From positions 310,001 through 374,000 of the forward strand of contig CANNFB010000001.1 of NCBI GenBank assembly GCA_947503785.1: 64,000 nt of DNA, written 5' to 3'. The notes beneath the pieces are model-generated. The model ran no database searches and was not told the DNA's origin. It saw only the letters and a program-made list of their open reading frames with translations. The position numbers and the translations under genes are program-made. Shown here piece after piece: positions 49,929 through 58,567 of the stretch; position 1 is the stretch's first letter; each line of letters opens with the position of its first letter. This DNA comes from an uncultured Campylobacterales bacterium. GTDB lineage: Bacteria; Campylobacterota; Campylobacteria; Campylobacterales; Arcobacteraceae.

Positions 49929-51473
49929 TTATCTAGCATAAGATAAAGCTCGTAATTCTCTAATTACATTTACTTTAATCTCACCTGGGTATTGAACTTT
50001 TTCTTCAATCTCTTTTGCAATTTCAGTTGCAAGAATAACCGCTTCATCATCATTTACAAGCTCAGCTTTTACAATAACTCTAACTTCTCTACCTGCATTA
50101 ATTGCAAAAGCATTTAATACTCCAGGTTTAGATGTTGAAATATTTTCAATCTCTTCTACTCTTTTTAGGAAACTTTCTAATACTTCTCTTCTAGCACCCG
50201 GACGTGCTGCACTTAATGCATCAGCTGCACAAACTGCCGCTGATTCAACATTTATAGGTTCTTCATGTCCATGATGAGCATAAATTGCATTTATTACAGT
50301 GTCAGGTTCATCATATCTTTTACAAATTTCTACACCTAAATCTACATGAGATCCTGGCATTTCGTGAGTTAAAGCTTTACCAATATCATGTAATAACCCA
50401 GCACGACGTGCTAAAATTGCATCTCCACCCATTTGAGAAGCTAATAATCCAGCTAAATGAGAAACTTCTAAAGTATGTGCCAAGGCATTTTGTCCATAAG
50501 AAGCTCTATACCTTAGACGTCCTACAAGTTTTATAAGCTCAGGATGCATAGTTTTAATACCAAGTTCTAAGATAACATCTTCACCCTCTTTTAGGATGTT
50601 TTTATCAAATTCTATTTTTACTTTATTATAAACTTCTTCAATTTTTGCAGGTTGAATTCTTCCATCTTCTAATAAAACTTTTATAGTCTTAGTTGCAATT
50701 GCACGTCTGTAAAGATTAAAAGATGAAATTGTAATAGTATTTGGAGTATCATCAATAATAATATCAACGCCTAATAACATTTCAAGAGCTTTAATATTTC
50801 GCCCTTCTTTTCCAATAATCTTTCCTTTAGTTTCATCATCTTTAATAGGTAGATTATTGATAAGTCTCTCAGCTGCAAATTCTCCTGCATATCTTGTAAC
50901 CGCATGAGAGAGCATATTGTTAATCTCATTTTTTGTATTTGTTTCTGCTATTTTATATTTTTTTCTAAAAATAGAAGAGATTTGAGCTCGTGAGTCTTCT
51001 TTTACTTTTTCAAGCATTAACTCTTTTGCTTCTTCAACAGTAAGACCACATCCATTTTCAAGAATTTTAATTGCTTCTTGTGTTTTTACTTCATAAGCTT
51101 TTTTCTGCTTTTCTAAACCATCTCTTAAAGATGTAATTCTTTTGTTATTTTCAACAATTTCTTCTTTTTCAGATTTAATTATTCTTAATTCTGATTCAAG
51201 ATGTTCGTTTAATTCTCTCTCTTTTTTCTCAATCTTTGCTAGCATAGTGTCATAATCACGTCTTGCATTTTTAAACTCTCTATCACAATCAATTTTTGCT
51301 TTTAACTGTGAATCTTTTAAAGACACTTCTGCCTCATGTTCAATAACTTTTGCTTTTGCTTTTGCTTGTTCAATAAAAACTTGAAACTTTGCTTTATCAA
51401 GTTTTCTAACAACAATAATACTAATAATAGCAGTAACAATAGCTATTAAAACACACCCAATAATATATTCCAT
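49929..51473 (-). CDS. rny: Ribonuclease Y
   Basis: A 514-residue membrane-anchored endoribonuclease for mRNA turnover. One N-terminal helix (about 3-23) leads into a long charged coiled coil (about 25-190). A KH domain follows with IIGKEGRNIKALEMLLGVDI near 218-237. The HD domain has HTLEVSHLAGLLA near 334 and AGLLHDIGKAL near 358. The end has the family's KVNVIRELRALSYAR. I place the start at the ATG at 51473, eight bases after AAGG; a TTG two codons earlier is also possible. Follows the 5-formyl-THF ligase gene by 10 bases. Confidence 0.95.
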   Translation of the reverse strand: MEYIIGCVLIAIVTAIISIIVVRKLDKAKFQVFIEQAKAKAKVIEHEAEVSLKDSQLKAKIDCDREFKNARRDYDTMLAKIEKKERELNEHLESELRIIKSEKEEIVENNKRITSLRDGLEKQKKAYEVKTQEAIKILENGCGLTVEEAKELMLEKVKEDSRAQISSIFRKKYKIAETNTKNEINNMLSHAVTRYAGEFAAERLINNLPIKDDETKGKIIGKEGRNIKALEMLLGVDIIIDDTPNTITISSFNLYRRAIATKTIKVLLEDGRIQPAKIEEVYNKVKIEFDKNILKEGEDVILELGIKTMHPELIKLVGRLRYRASYGQNALAHTLEVSHLAGLLASQMGGDAILARRAGLLHDIGKALTHEMPGSHVDLGVEICKRYDEPDTVINAIYAHHGHEEPINVESAAVCAADALSAARPGARREVLESFLKRVEEIENISTSKPGVLNAFAINAGREVRVIVKAELVNDDEAVILATEIAKEIEEKVQYPGEIKVNVIRELRALSYAR

Positions 51474-51483
51474 ATTCAAAACC

Positions 51484-52017
51484 TTAATTAGTTATTATAT
51501 AATCTGCTTGAATATCGTAACTTTCAGATAAAACTTTATCACTTTTACAAAGTACTAATTGTGTAAAAACTAGTGTCGGTTTATAAGATAATCTATCAAA
51601 AAATCTATCGTACATTCCTTTACCAAAGCCAATTCTTTTGCCAATAGCATCTACTCCTACAACAGGTACTATTGCCAAATCAATTTTTTTAGCTCTTAAA
51701 AAGGAGTTGTTTGGTTCTTTTATTCCAAACTTCTTTTTTTGTAAAGGTAATCTGTACTTAATTATCTTAAAACTGTCACCTTCCATATAAGGAACATAAA
51801 CATTTTTGTTTTTTCTTAATTTATTTATTAATGGATTAACATTAACTTCTATACCTAATGGTATATATAATAAAATATTTTTTGCTTTGCTTCTATTTAT
51901 AAAATTTTCTAATTTTTTAATAACAATTTTGTCTTTATAATACTTTGAAGTAACACTTGTAAATTTTAATCTTTTTATACACGATTTTCTAAAATCACTT
52001 TTGTGATTTAATTCCAT
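51484..52017 (-). CDS. fau: 5-formyltetrahydrofolate cyclo-ligase
   Basis: A 177-residue enzyme that converts 5-formyl-THF to 5,10-methenyl-THF with ATP in folate recycling. Recognisable parts are NILLYIPLGIEVNVNPLI near 49-66 and the C-terminal DLAIVPVVGVDAIGKRIGFGKGMYDRFF near 113-140, which holds the ATP/folate loop GxGxGxYD. Length is slightly short but usual for Campylobacterota. It heads the run fau-rny-rsmD-permease and diverges from the TlpA-like gene. Confidence 0.92.
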   Translation of the reverse strand: MELNHKSDFRKSCIKRLKFTSVTSKYYKDKIVIKKLENFINRSKAKNILLYIPLGIEVNVNPLINKLRKNKNVYVPYMEGDSFKIIKYRLPLQKKKFGIKEPNNSFLRAKKIDLAIVPVVGVDAIGKRIGFGKGMYDRFFDRLSYKPTLVFTQLVLCKSDKVLSESYDIQADYIITN

Positions 52018-52030
52018 TTTTAAGCCTCAC

Positions 52031-52051
52031 TTGGGTAAAATTCTTACCCAA
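52031..52051. other. Perfect 8-base inverted repeat in a divergent promoter region
   Basis: TTGGGTAA (52031-52038) and TTACCCAA (52044-52051) flank five bases, between the fau ATG and the TlpA-like ATG. It could be an operator or an RNA hairpin in one leader. Confidence 0.5.
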
Positions 52052-52078
52052 CAAATAATTTTACCTAAAGGAATTAAA

Positions 52079-52639
52079 ATGCAGTTTAAAACATTAGCAT
52101 TTTTGTCAATATTATCAATTTTAGTACTAACTGGTTGTGATTCAAAGACAGAAAATGAAAGTTCAAATAAGACAGAGATAAAAGAAGTCGTAGTTAAAAA
52201 GACAAATTTTATATTGAAAACAACAGATAATCTAAATATAAATGTGAAAGTTGATGGAGATAAGATAATTTTCAAAGATTATCCTGAAAAGCTAGTATTA
52301 TTAAACTTCTTTGCAACTTGGTGCCCACCATGTAAAGCAGAAATTCCAAACCTAATAGAATTAGAAAAAAAACATGGAAATGACTTAAAAGTTATATCAG
52401 TTTTATTAGAAGAAGGTAAATCAAATGAAGAAATTATTGAGTTTATAAATAAATATAAAATTAATTATGCAGTTGTAAATGGAAAACAAAACTTTCAACT
52501 ATCAACTGCACTTGGCGAGATCAAATCAATTCCTACTATGTTCTTAGTTGATAAAGAATCAAATATTTTCCAAAAGTATGTAGGCATAGTTCCTGTTGAA
52601 ATGATGGAAATTGATATTAAAAAACTTTTAGAAAAATAG
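52079..52639 (+). CDS. TlpA-like thioredoxin-fold lipoprotein
   Basis: A 186-residue lipoprotein with lipobox VLTGC (Cys20). A Ser/Lys/Glu linker precedes the thioredoxin domain (about 55-186). The redox site is FFATWCPPCKAE (Cys82, Cys85) and the cis-proline is in KSIPTMFLVD. It is a periplasmic thiol-disulfide oxidoreductase of the TlpA/ResA type, perhaps for cytochrome c or disulfide maintenance. The start at 52079 follows TAAAGGAATTAAA. A longer frame from 52031 would include the inverted repeat and lose the signal peptide. Nine bases before ftsY, so cotranscribed. Confidence 0.92.
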   Translation: MQFKTLAFLSILSILVLTGCDSKTENESSNKTEIKEVVVKKTNFILKTTDNLNINVKVDGDKIIFKDYPEKLVLLNFFATWCPPCKAEIPNLIELEKKHGNDLKVISVLLEEGKSNEEIIEFINKYKINYAVVNGKQNFQLSTALGEIKSIPTMFLVDKESNIFQKYVGIVPVEMMEIDIKKLLEK

Positions 52640-52648
52640 AGGAATAAA

Positions 52649-53734
52649 ATGTTTAGTTTTTTTAAAAAGAAAAAGGTTGAAAAAGAAGAACCTAAAGAAG
52701 AACTTGTAGTAGAACAAGAAGTTAAAGAGATAGTTCAAGAAGATATTAAAGAAACTATAATCGAAGAAGCTATTGTAGAAAAAATAGAAGAAGTTCCGCA
52801 GTTAATTGAAGTTGAAAAAGAAATTGTAAAAGAAGTTGAAACTAAAGAAGAGAAAAAAGGATTCTTTTCAAGAGCTTTAGAAAAAACATTCGGAACAATT
52901 AAGACAGTAATTCCAACAAAAAAAGAAAAAATTGCTTTTGATGATATTGAAGAAATGCTAATTGAAGCAGATATGGAATATGAAATCATTGAAAAAGCAA
53001 TGGATGGTTTACCTGAAGAAATTACAAGAAAACAATTAAGACATAGACTTGTAATGCTTTTTGAACATGCACCAAAAGTTGACTTAGATAACTTACCAAA
53101 ACCTTTTGTAAGATTAATTATAGGAGTTAATGGAGCTGGGAAAACTACAACTATTGCTAAACTCGCACATAGATCTAAAAAAGAAGGTAAATCGGTAATC
53201 TTAGGAGCTGGGGATACATTTAGAGCAGCTGCAATTGAACAGCTTTCAATTTGGGCGGATAAGTTAGACGTTCCTATTATTAAAACAAAACAAGGTCATG
53301 ATTCAAGTGCAGTAGCTTATGATACTATATCTTCAGCAATAGCTAGAGATATTGATAATGTTATTATAGATACAGCAGGAAGACTTCAAACACAAAAAAA
53401 CCTTAATAATGAACTTATTAAAATTGTAAAAGTTTGTGGAAAAGCACAAGAAAATGCTCCACATCAAAAACTTATGATTTTAGATGGTACACAAGGAAAT
53501 ACAGCAATAGCACAAGCTAAAGCATTTAATGAAATGGTTGGTATTGATGGAATTATTGTAACAAAACTTGATGGGACAGCAAAAGGTGGAGCCTTATTCT
53601 CTATTTCAAATCAACTTGAACTTCCAATTTTCTTTGTAGGAGTTGGTGAACAAAAAGATGATTTAATTGAATTTTCACCAGATAAGTTTGTAGATTCATT
53701 ACTTGATGAAATCTATATAGACGAAGAAAACTAA
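52649..53734 (+). CDS. ftsY: Signal recognition particle receptor FtsY
   Basis: A 361-residue GTPase that docks SRP-ribosome complexes at the membrane. A basic start (MFSFFKKKKVEK) and a Glu-rich acidic region (10-75) form the A domain. The N domain starts near 78 (FFSRALEKTFGTIKTV). The G domain has GVNGAGKTTTIAKLA near 155-169, DTFRAAAIEQL near 187, DTAGRLQTQ near 233, TKLDGTAKGGALFSI near 298 and GVGEQKDDL near 326. The ribosome site is GAGG. A strong hairpin follows the gene. Confidence 0.97.
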   Translation: MFSFFKKKKVEKEEPKEELVVEQEVKEIVQEDIKETIIEEAIVEKIEEVPQLIEVEKEIVKEVETKEEKKGFFSRALEKTFGTIKTVIPTKKEKIAFDDIEEMLIEADMEYEIIEKAMDGLPEEITRKQLRHRLVMLFEHAPKVDLDNLPKPFVRLIIGVNGAGKTTTIAKLAHRSKKEGKSVILGAGDTFRAAAIEQLSIWADKLDVPIIKTKQGHDSSAVAYDTISSAIARDIDNVIIDTAGRLQTQKNLNNELIKIVKVCGKAQENAPHQKLMILDGTQGNTAIAQAKAFNEMVGIDGIIVTKLDGTAKGGALFSISNQLELPIFFVGVGEQKDDLIEFSPDKFVDSLLDEIYIDEEN

Positions 53735-53748
53735 ATTTAACTCAAAGT

Positions 53749-53780
53749 AAATATAGATATTATTTAATATCTATATTTTT
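53749..53780 (+). terminator. Terminator after ftsY
   Basis: AAATATAGATATT (53749-53761) pairs perfectly with AATATCTATATTT (53766-53778) around a four-base loop, followed by more T. The stem is AT-only but long (13 pairs). Confidence 0.75.
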
Positions 53781-53811
53781 TATACAAAGCAAATTTATCA
53801 AGGACTACAAT

Positions 53812-54780
53812 ATGAATTTATTTATGAAAACATCTCTTTTAACTACAATTACAAGTATACTTTTTACAGTTACAGCGCAGGCGCAGAGTTTATCTCTTTA
53901 TCTTGAAAATGATGTTATTGATGGAAAAGACAGACACTATACAAATGGAACATCTATTGTGTATGTAAGTGATTCGTATGAAAATAGTTTTATAAATAAA
54001 ATCCCTACACCTTTTAGCAAAACAAAAAATGCAAACTTTGGTATTTCATTTAGTCGATTAACATTTACTCCAAGTGATATAAAAGAAAAGAATAAAATCG
54101 TTGGCGATTTACCATATGCAGGTATTATCAATATGGATTTCTTTATTTATAAATGGAGTGAGACATTTTTTCACGAGTACATGCTTACTTTAGGGATGGT
54201 AGGGCCTACTACTAAAACTGATCAGTTTCAAAAAGCTTTTCATAATGTAACAGGAAATACAAATCCAAAAGGTTGGGATAATCAGTTAAAAGATGATTTT
54301 TTATATAATTTTTCATATAGTTTTGGCCATAAATCTTATAAAAAAACATTTGATTATGGGAAGTTAGATATCAATAATAGTTTTAGAATTGATTTAGGAA
54401 ATTATAATAGAGCAGTAAGTTTAAGCTCAATGATTAGATATGGTAGTGGATATGCTGATAATTTTAATACAGTAGGAAGATTAATCGGCTCAAATGAGAA
54501 CAAACAGCTAAATCTGCAAGCTTCGAATTCTAAAGATATAAATTGGTCAATATCTTATGGTTTAGCCTATATATATACTGATTTCTTCTATGTAAATGAC
54601 CAAGACAAGTCTTATAAGCTTGGAAAGATTAGAGAAACTATCAGCCAAATAATTTCTCTAGATACATATCTTAATAATTATATAATATCTTTTAATTTTA
54701 AATCTAATAAATCTCTGTTTGGTAGTGACAATGATGTAAAATCAAATTGGGCTGGTATATCTTTAATATATTTATTCTAG
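53812..54780 (+). CDS. LpxR-type lipid A 3'-O-deacylase
   Basis: A 322-residue outer-membrane protein of the LpxR (DUF2219) family. A signal peptide (1-24, ending TAQAQS) is followed by a barrel opening with SLYLENDVIDGKDRHYTNGT. This is the family's strongly conserved N-terminal motif with the catalytic Asn/Asp. DLPYAGIINMDFF near 101, LGMVGP near 128 and a Trp-containing loop (NPKGWDNQLKDD) are also typical. It ends in YLF with a C-terminal aromatic residue. Such enzymes remove the 3'-acyloxyacyl chain of lipid A. Activity here is inferred from family. The 3' end overlaps the convergent esterase gene by nine bases. Confidence 0.9.
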   Translation: MNLFMKTSLLTTITSILFTVTAQAQSLSLYLENDVIDGKDRHYTNGTSIVYVSDSYENSFINKIPTPFSKTKNANFGISFSRLTFTPSDIKEKNKIVGDLPYAGIINMDFFIYKWSETFFHEYMLTLGMVGPTTKTDQFQKAFHNVTGNTNPKGWDNQLKDDFLYNFSYSFGHKSYKKTFDYGKLDINNSFRIDLGNYNRAVSLSSMIRYGSGYADNFNTVGRLIGSNENKQLNLQASNSKDINWSISYGLAYIYTDFFYVNDQDKSYKLGKIRETISQIISLDTYLNNYIISFNFKSNKSLFGSDNDVKSNWAGISLIYLF

Positions 54781-55338
54781 AAAAGTAGAAACTTTTCTAA
54801 AATATCTTTCAATATCTTCAAAAGAATGGCTTCCGCCCTCTTCTATTATAAGTTCTGTTTCTTCGAGCTTGTCAGCAGCTTCATTATAATCTAATACCTC
54901 ATCATCTGTTTGCAATAAAGTTAAAAAATTACTAGGATTTTTAAGCATTACAACTTCATAGTTTCTCAAAGATTGTATATGAGAATGAGTAAACTCAAAC
55001 CTTGAGTTATCATAATAGCATATTGCCATCTCGTCTTCATTTTTATTCAAGCCATCTGAATTAAGCCAAGGAGTTACCGCAGGGTTAATTAATACAGCTT
55101 TTAAATCATACTTATTTGCTAAAAAAAGTGCATAAAACCCTCCAAGAGATGAACCTACTAATGATACTTTTATTCCTCTATTTATAAAAGCTTCAATTAT
55201 CTGCTCTAAGGTAGCAATTGCTAAATTAGGAATAGTAGATAATGTTGGAGTTATCATCTCATCTTCAAAGTATTCTAAAAACTTTTGAGCCTTTTCTCCA
55301 AAACCAGCACTTGCAAAGCCATGTAAATAAATAACCAT
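54772..55338 (-). CDS. YqiA/YcfP-type esterase
   Basis: A 188-residue alpha/beta hydrolase. It starts with VIYLHGFASAG (oxyanion loop). The nucleophile Ser is in VGSSLGGFYALFLA near 61-74, AVLINPAVTPW near 84-94 is characteristic of the YqiA/YcfP family, and the catalytic His is in EEGGSHSFEDIERY near 167-180. The natural substrate is unknown. Third gene of a minus operon after the RNase H-like and DUF3095 genes. Ribosome site AAAGGATAAAA. Confidence 0.9.
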   Translation of the reverse strand: MVIYLHGFASAGFGEKAQKFLEYFEDEMITPTLSTIPNLAIATLEQIIEAFINRGIKVSLVGSSLGGFYALFLANKYDLKAVLINPAVTPWLNSDGLNKNEDEMAICYYDNSRFEFTHSHIQSLRNYEVVMLKNPSNFLTLLQTDDEVLDYNEAADKLEETELIIEEGGSHSFEDIERYFRKVSTFLE

Positions 55339-55347
55339 TTTTATCCT

Positions 55348-56478
55348 TTATTTTTTTGTTAAACTTTCTTTTAAATTTTTTGATGCACTTGCATAACCAC
55401 CATTTGAGCCATCCACAAAATGTATGTGTTTCCCATGTCTTTGAAAAATAATACAAGTCATTAAAGAAGAATCTGATTTATGTAAACCATACTGGATATT
55501 TTTATTTATAAATTCATTTTCTAAATACTTTTCAAGTTCTATTGTTTGCAAAAAATCTGTAGCAACAACCATTCTTAACATATCATCAAACTTTTCGGTA
55601 TCTGCTGTACTAATGATTCTATCTTTATATTCACCCCATAAAGAAACTTTCTTTTTCATCAAATATGCACCTAGAGCATTTACTAGTTTAAATTTTGTAC
55701 TAATTAAAAACCTCATAATAATATTTTTTGAATAAAGAGAAGCTTCAATATTTAGTTCTTTATTTTTAAAACTAAGCTTTAAGTTTTTATTTATTATAGG
55801 ATGTCTAATCGTATTATTACCTAATATATCATCTAAATCTTTTAATATCTTTTCATAATGATTCTCATCAAAAGCTCTAATAATTATTGATAAATTTTCT
55901 TCTTTTGGTGTTTTTATAGCTTTCCATCTACACTCTAAGCCACTAATATCAAGTTTAAAGTTTTCATCAATCTTCTCTTTGACTAGGTATTTATCACTAG
56001 ACTTTAAAAGATCATCACATAAGTCTAAACCACCACCTTTTATTAAAGCTTGTGTATAGTCTTGAGAAACTCTATATTTTGTGATTAGTACTTGTTTATT
56101 TCTTTTGTATACTTCATCTATAGAAATTATACCTACTCTTAAATTCAATGAATAAGAATCCATCGCAAGCTTTTTAACTGCAAGTAATGCTTGTACTGCT
56201 TGAGGATATATTGATTTTGGAATCAATAAAAAAGAACCATCTCCTCCAAATACAAAAGGAATATCAATATCTTTAGCAATATTTAAAATAGAGATAATAC
56301 TCAAAGCCCCTACCATATTTACTTCTTTATATTTACCTTCTTCTATTGCTTTTGTTGAACCAATCACATCAGAAACTACTACAAACCAATCTTTAGGAAC
56401 ATTTTCATAAAATTCATTATTTGCTATTGAATATAAGTTATCCATCACTTTTAAGTTTAAATAAAAATTCTCATTCAT
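55348..56478 (-). CDS. DUF3095 protein, cyclase-like motifs
   Basis: A 376-residue soluble protein of the DUF3095 family. The start PKDWFVVVSDVIGSTKAIEEG (29-48) and IDIPFVFGGDGSFLLIP (71-87) are its conserved blocks. These resemble the two metal-site strands of class III nucleotide cyclases: Asp37 in SDVIGST and Asp80 in GGDGS, 43 residues apart. The cyclase at 11803 has the same pair 45 apart. The transition-state Asn/Arg segment is not visible, so it may bind or modify a nucleotide without being a classical cyclase. Coupled to the RNase H-like gene (ATGA) and 9 bases from the esterase gene. Confidence 0.87.
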   Translation of the reverse strand: MNENFYLNLKVMDNLYSIANNEFYENVPKDWFVVVSDVIGSTKAIEEGKYKEVNMVGALSIISILNIAKDIDIPFVFGGDGSFLLIPKSIYPQAVQALLAVKKLAMDSYSLNLRVGIISIDEVYKRNKQVLITKYRVSQDYTQALIKGGGLDLCDDLLKSSDKYLVKEKIDENFKLDISGLECRWKAIKTPKEENLSIIIRAFDENHYEKILKDLDDILGNNTIRHPIINKNLKLSFKNKELNIEASLYSKNIIMRFLISTKFKLVNALGAYLMKKKVSLWGEYKDRIISTADTEKFDDMLRMVVATDFLQTIELEKYLENEFINKNIQYGLHKSDSSLMTCIIFQRHGKHIHFVDGSNGGYASASKNLKESLTKK

Positions 56479-56966
56479 GATAATTCTTCTTCTTTTAAAT
56501 ATTCACGTAAAGCCCTTCGTGAAGCTTTATCTACAAGATTAAATAGTTTATCTATTTCATCTTTTTGGCTTGACTTTTTATGACCTTCAACTTTTATAAA
56601 AGTATAACTTGTCTTCTCTTTTATATTATCTGTCATTTTATAAAATCTTTTATAAAGCTCATGATTTTTAACTATTTTTCCTGTACTTGTCTTATAGTTA
56701 TTTGATTCGAGTTTTTCTCTTCTTTTTTCTAAGCCTAAAATGTTTTGACAGTCAGTATATATTAGAATCTCTTCTTTATTAAATTTCAAATCATCTAGTG
56801 CCCAAAGCAAAACTTGAAGTTCTAATTTAGTAGAAGAAGTATCTTCAAACTTCTTCATTTTAATATCTTGGGTTAATAGCTTATCATCATAAATAAAATA
56901 AGCACCAAAGCCTATTTTTCTTTGGGGATTAACACTTCCATCGCAAAATAATATTATTTTATCCAT
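56475..56966 (-). CDS. RNase H-fold protein
   Basis: A 163-residue protein with the RNase H fold. It starts KIILFCDGSVNPQRKIGFGAYFI, with Asp9 as first metal ligand. STKLELQVLLWALDDL gives Glu49, IYTDCQNI gives Asp72 and LVDKASRRAL near the end supplies the fourth acidic residue. The catalytic set is complete, but the surrounding sequence differs from housekeeping RnhA, so RNA-DNA hybrid cleavage is likely yet its special role is unknown. It heads the operon with DUF3095 and YqiA from a TATAAT at 56996-57001. Confidence 0.85.
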   Translation of the reverse strand: MDKIILFCDGSVNPQRKIGFGAYFIYDDKLLTQDIKMKKFEDTSSTKLELQVLLWALDDLKFNKEEILIYTDCQNILGLEKRREKLESNNYKTSTGKIVKNHELYKRFYKMTDNIKEKTSYTFIKVEGHKKSSQKDEIDKLFNLVDKASRRALREYLKEEELS

Positions 56967-56995
56967 TATATTCCTCTTTAAAGTCTTATAATAAC

Positions 56996-57001
56996 ATTAT
57001 A
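56996..57001 (-). promoter_or_regulatory. -10 box for the RNase H-DUF3095-esterase operon
   Basis: On the minus strand TATAAT, 29 bases before the RNase H-like ATG, behind which AAGAGGAATATA gives a strong ribosome site. Confidence 0.5.
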
Positions 57002-57010
57002 AAGCTATTT

Positions 57011-57631
57011 TTATTTTATTGAACTTTCAAAAAAACTTTTTAGTTGTTGATTAAATTCTTTTGAATTATCACAAGGTAATAATGCATCACCAATACAAAC
57101 ATCACAATTAAAGGGAACAAACAAAGCTTCACCTTTTGGTAATGAGTTTCCTAAGCCTTCCATATGTACAGGAACAACCGGAGTATCGATTCTGTCTTTA
57201 ATCATATAATAAAGACCTTTTTTTAAACGACTTATTTCTTCAGGTTTCCCTCTACTCCCTTCTGGAAATAGTATTAAAACATCTCCATTATCTAAAGCTT
57301 CATAGGACTCTTTAAATAATTCTTCTGGTGATGCTGAACCTGATCTATCAAGTGGAATAATTCCAATACAATTTATAGAAATCCATGAGGTGATTTTGTT
57401 TTTCATAAAATAATCAGCCGCAGCAACTGGCCTAATTTTATGAATTTGATTTAGTGGATATAAGCTCATAATAACCATAGTATCAAGGTGACTATTATGA
57501 TTTGGTGCGATTATTGAACCCTTTCCAAATGGTAGTTTTTCTCTATTTTTTATATTTAAACCCAAAATTACAAATACAATAGGACGTATAATAACTGCAA
57601 AAAACAGTATTTTTATTATTCTACTTTTCAT
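57011..57631 (-). CDS. 1-acylglycerol-3-phosphate acyltransferase, PlsC-like
   Basis: A 206-residue membrane-associated acyltransferase. One N-terminal helix (about 7-24) precedes the four acyltransferase motifs: NHNSHLDTM near 44-52 (HxxxxD), the GIIPLDRSG stretch near 93, LFPEGSRGKPEEISRLKKG near 119-137 and VPVHMEGLG near 149. It adds the second acyl chain to lysophosphatidic acid to give phosphatidic acid, the substrate of the CdsA-like enzyme encoded three bases upstream. A second chromosomal plsC would be expected elsewhere. Confidence 0.9.
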   Translation of the reverse strand: MKSRIIKILFFAVIIRPIVFVILGLNIKNREKLPFGKGSIIAPNHNSHLDTMVIMSLYPLNQIHKIRPVAAADYFMKNKITSWISINCIGIIPLDRSGSASPEELFKESYEALDNGDVLILFPEGSRGKPEEISRLKKGLYYMIKDRIDTPVVPVHMEGLGNSLPKGEALFVPFNCDVCIGDALLPCDNSKEFNQQLKSFFESSIK

Positions 57632-57633
57632 AA

Positions 57634-58566
57634 TTAATACTGCACATAATATAAAAGGTGAAAGAAAATAGGTGCTGTGTAAAGTAAACTATCTAACCTA
57701 TCTAAGATTCCACCGTGTCCTGGAATTAAAGTACCAGTATCTTTTATCTTTATATCTCTTTTTAAACTTGAAATTACTACATCTCCAAAGAAACCAAACA
57801 CAGAGATTAAAAATCCAGCTAAAAATCCATATAACATATCTAATGATGTTAAATAAGGAGCAATTAATCCAGAGATTAAAGTAACAGTTACAACACCACC
57901 AAGGAAACCTTCCCATGTTTTATTTGGACTAACTTTAGGAATAATTTTATGCTTACCAAATAACTTACCAAAGACATATTGCGAAACATCATTAAACTGT
58001 GTCATAAAAAGTAAAAATAAAACAGGCCCAATACTTCCAGCAAGATTGTTTTGAACAGGTAAAGTTAATAAATAAGCAATATGACTAATACTAAAAACAG
58101 TAAGCATAGCAGCCCAGTGAATAACACTAGCAGAGTTTATAAAACCATCAGTTTCCCCAATAATTACAAGTCTAATTGGTATAAATAAAAATAAAAAGAT
58201 AGGAATAAAGATGATAAACATTCCATACCACTCAATACTTACCCAATAGTACTGCAAAGGAATAGATAAATAAACCCAAAATATTGCTCGTCTATCTACA
58301 TGTCTAATTGAAATAATTGATAAAAATTCTTTAAGAGCTAAAAATGAAAGAAAAGCAAAAAAAACAATTGCAGTTTGTGAGCTAAAACTAAGTGAGATAA
58401 AAACAATAGCAATCATCCACCACCAAGATTTTATTCTAAGTTTTAACTCAGTGTAATCTACTTCTTTATTAGAATTTTGCTTATATAAATATATAAGAGT
58501 TGATATAACTAATACAAGTACAACTGCGAACATTGCATTTAGTGAATTTTGTTCTATATTAAACAT
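57634..58566 (-). CDS. Phosphatidate cytidylyltransferase
   Basis: A 310-residue inner-membrane enzyme with about eight helices that makes CDP-diacylglycerol from phosphatidic acid and CTP. The C-terminal signature is complete: KVSPNKTWEGFLGG near 212-225, and FFGDVVISSLKRDIKIKDTGTLIPGHGG leading to ILDRLDSLL near 286-294, with the conserved Ser-Lys-Arg, Lys-Asp and Asp-Arg-Asp residues. It is placed between PlsC and the CDP-alcohol transferase (two-base and one-base gaps), so three sequential steps are encoded together. Whether it is the only CdsA of the cell cannot be seen. Confidence 0.93.
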   Translation of the reverse strand: MFNIEQNSLNAMFAVVLVLVISTLIYLYKQNSNKEVDYTELKLRIKSWWWMIAIVFISLSFSSQTAIVFFAFLSFLALKEFLSIISIRHVDRRAIFWVYLSIPLQYYWVSIEWYGMFIIFIPIFLFLFIPIRLVIIGETDGFINSASVIHWAAMLTVFSISHIAYLLTLPVQNNLAGSIGPVLFLLFMTQFNDVSQYVFGKLFGKHKIIPKVSPNKTWEGFLGGVVTVTLISGLIAPYLTSLDMLYGFLAGFLISVFGFFGDVVISSLKRDIKIKDTGTLIPGHGGILDRLDSLLYTAPIFFHLLYYVQY

Positions 58567-58567
58567 T

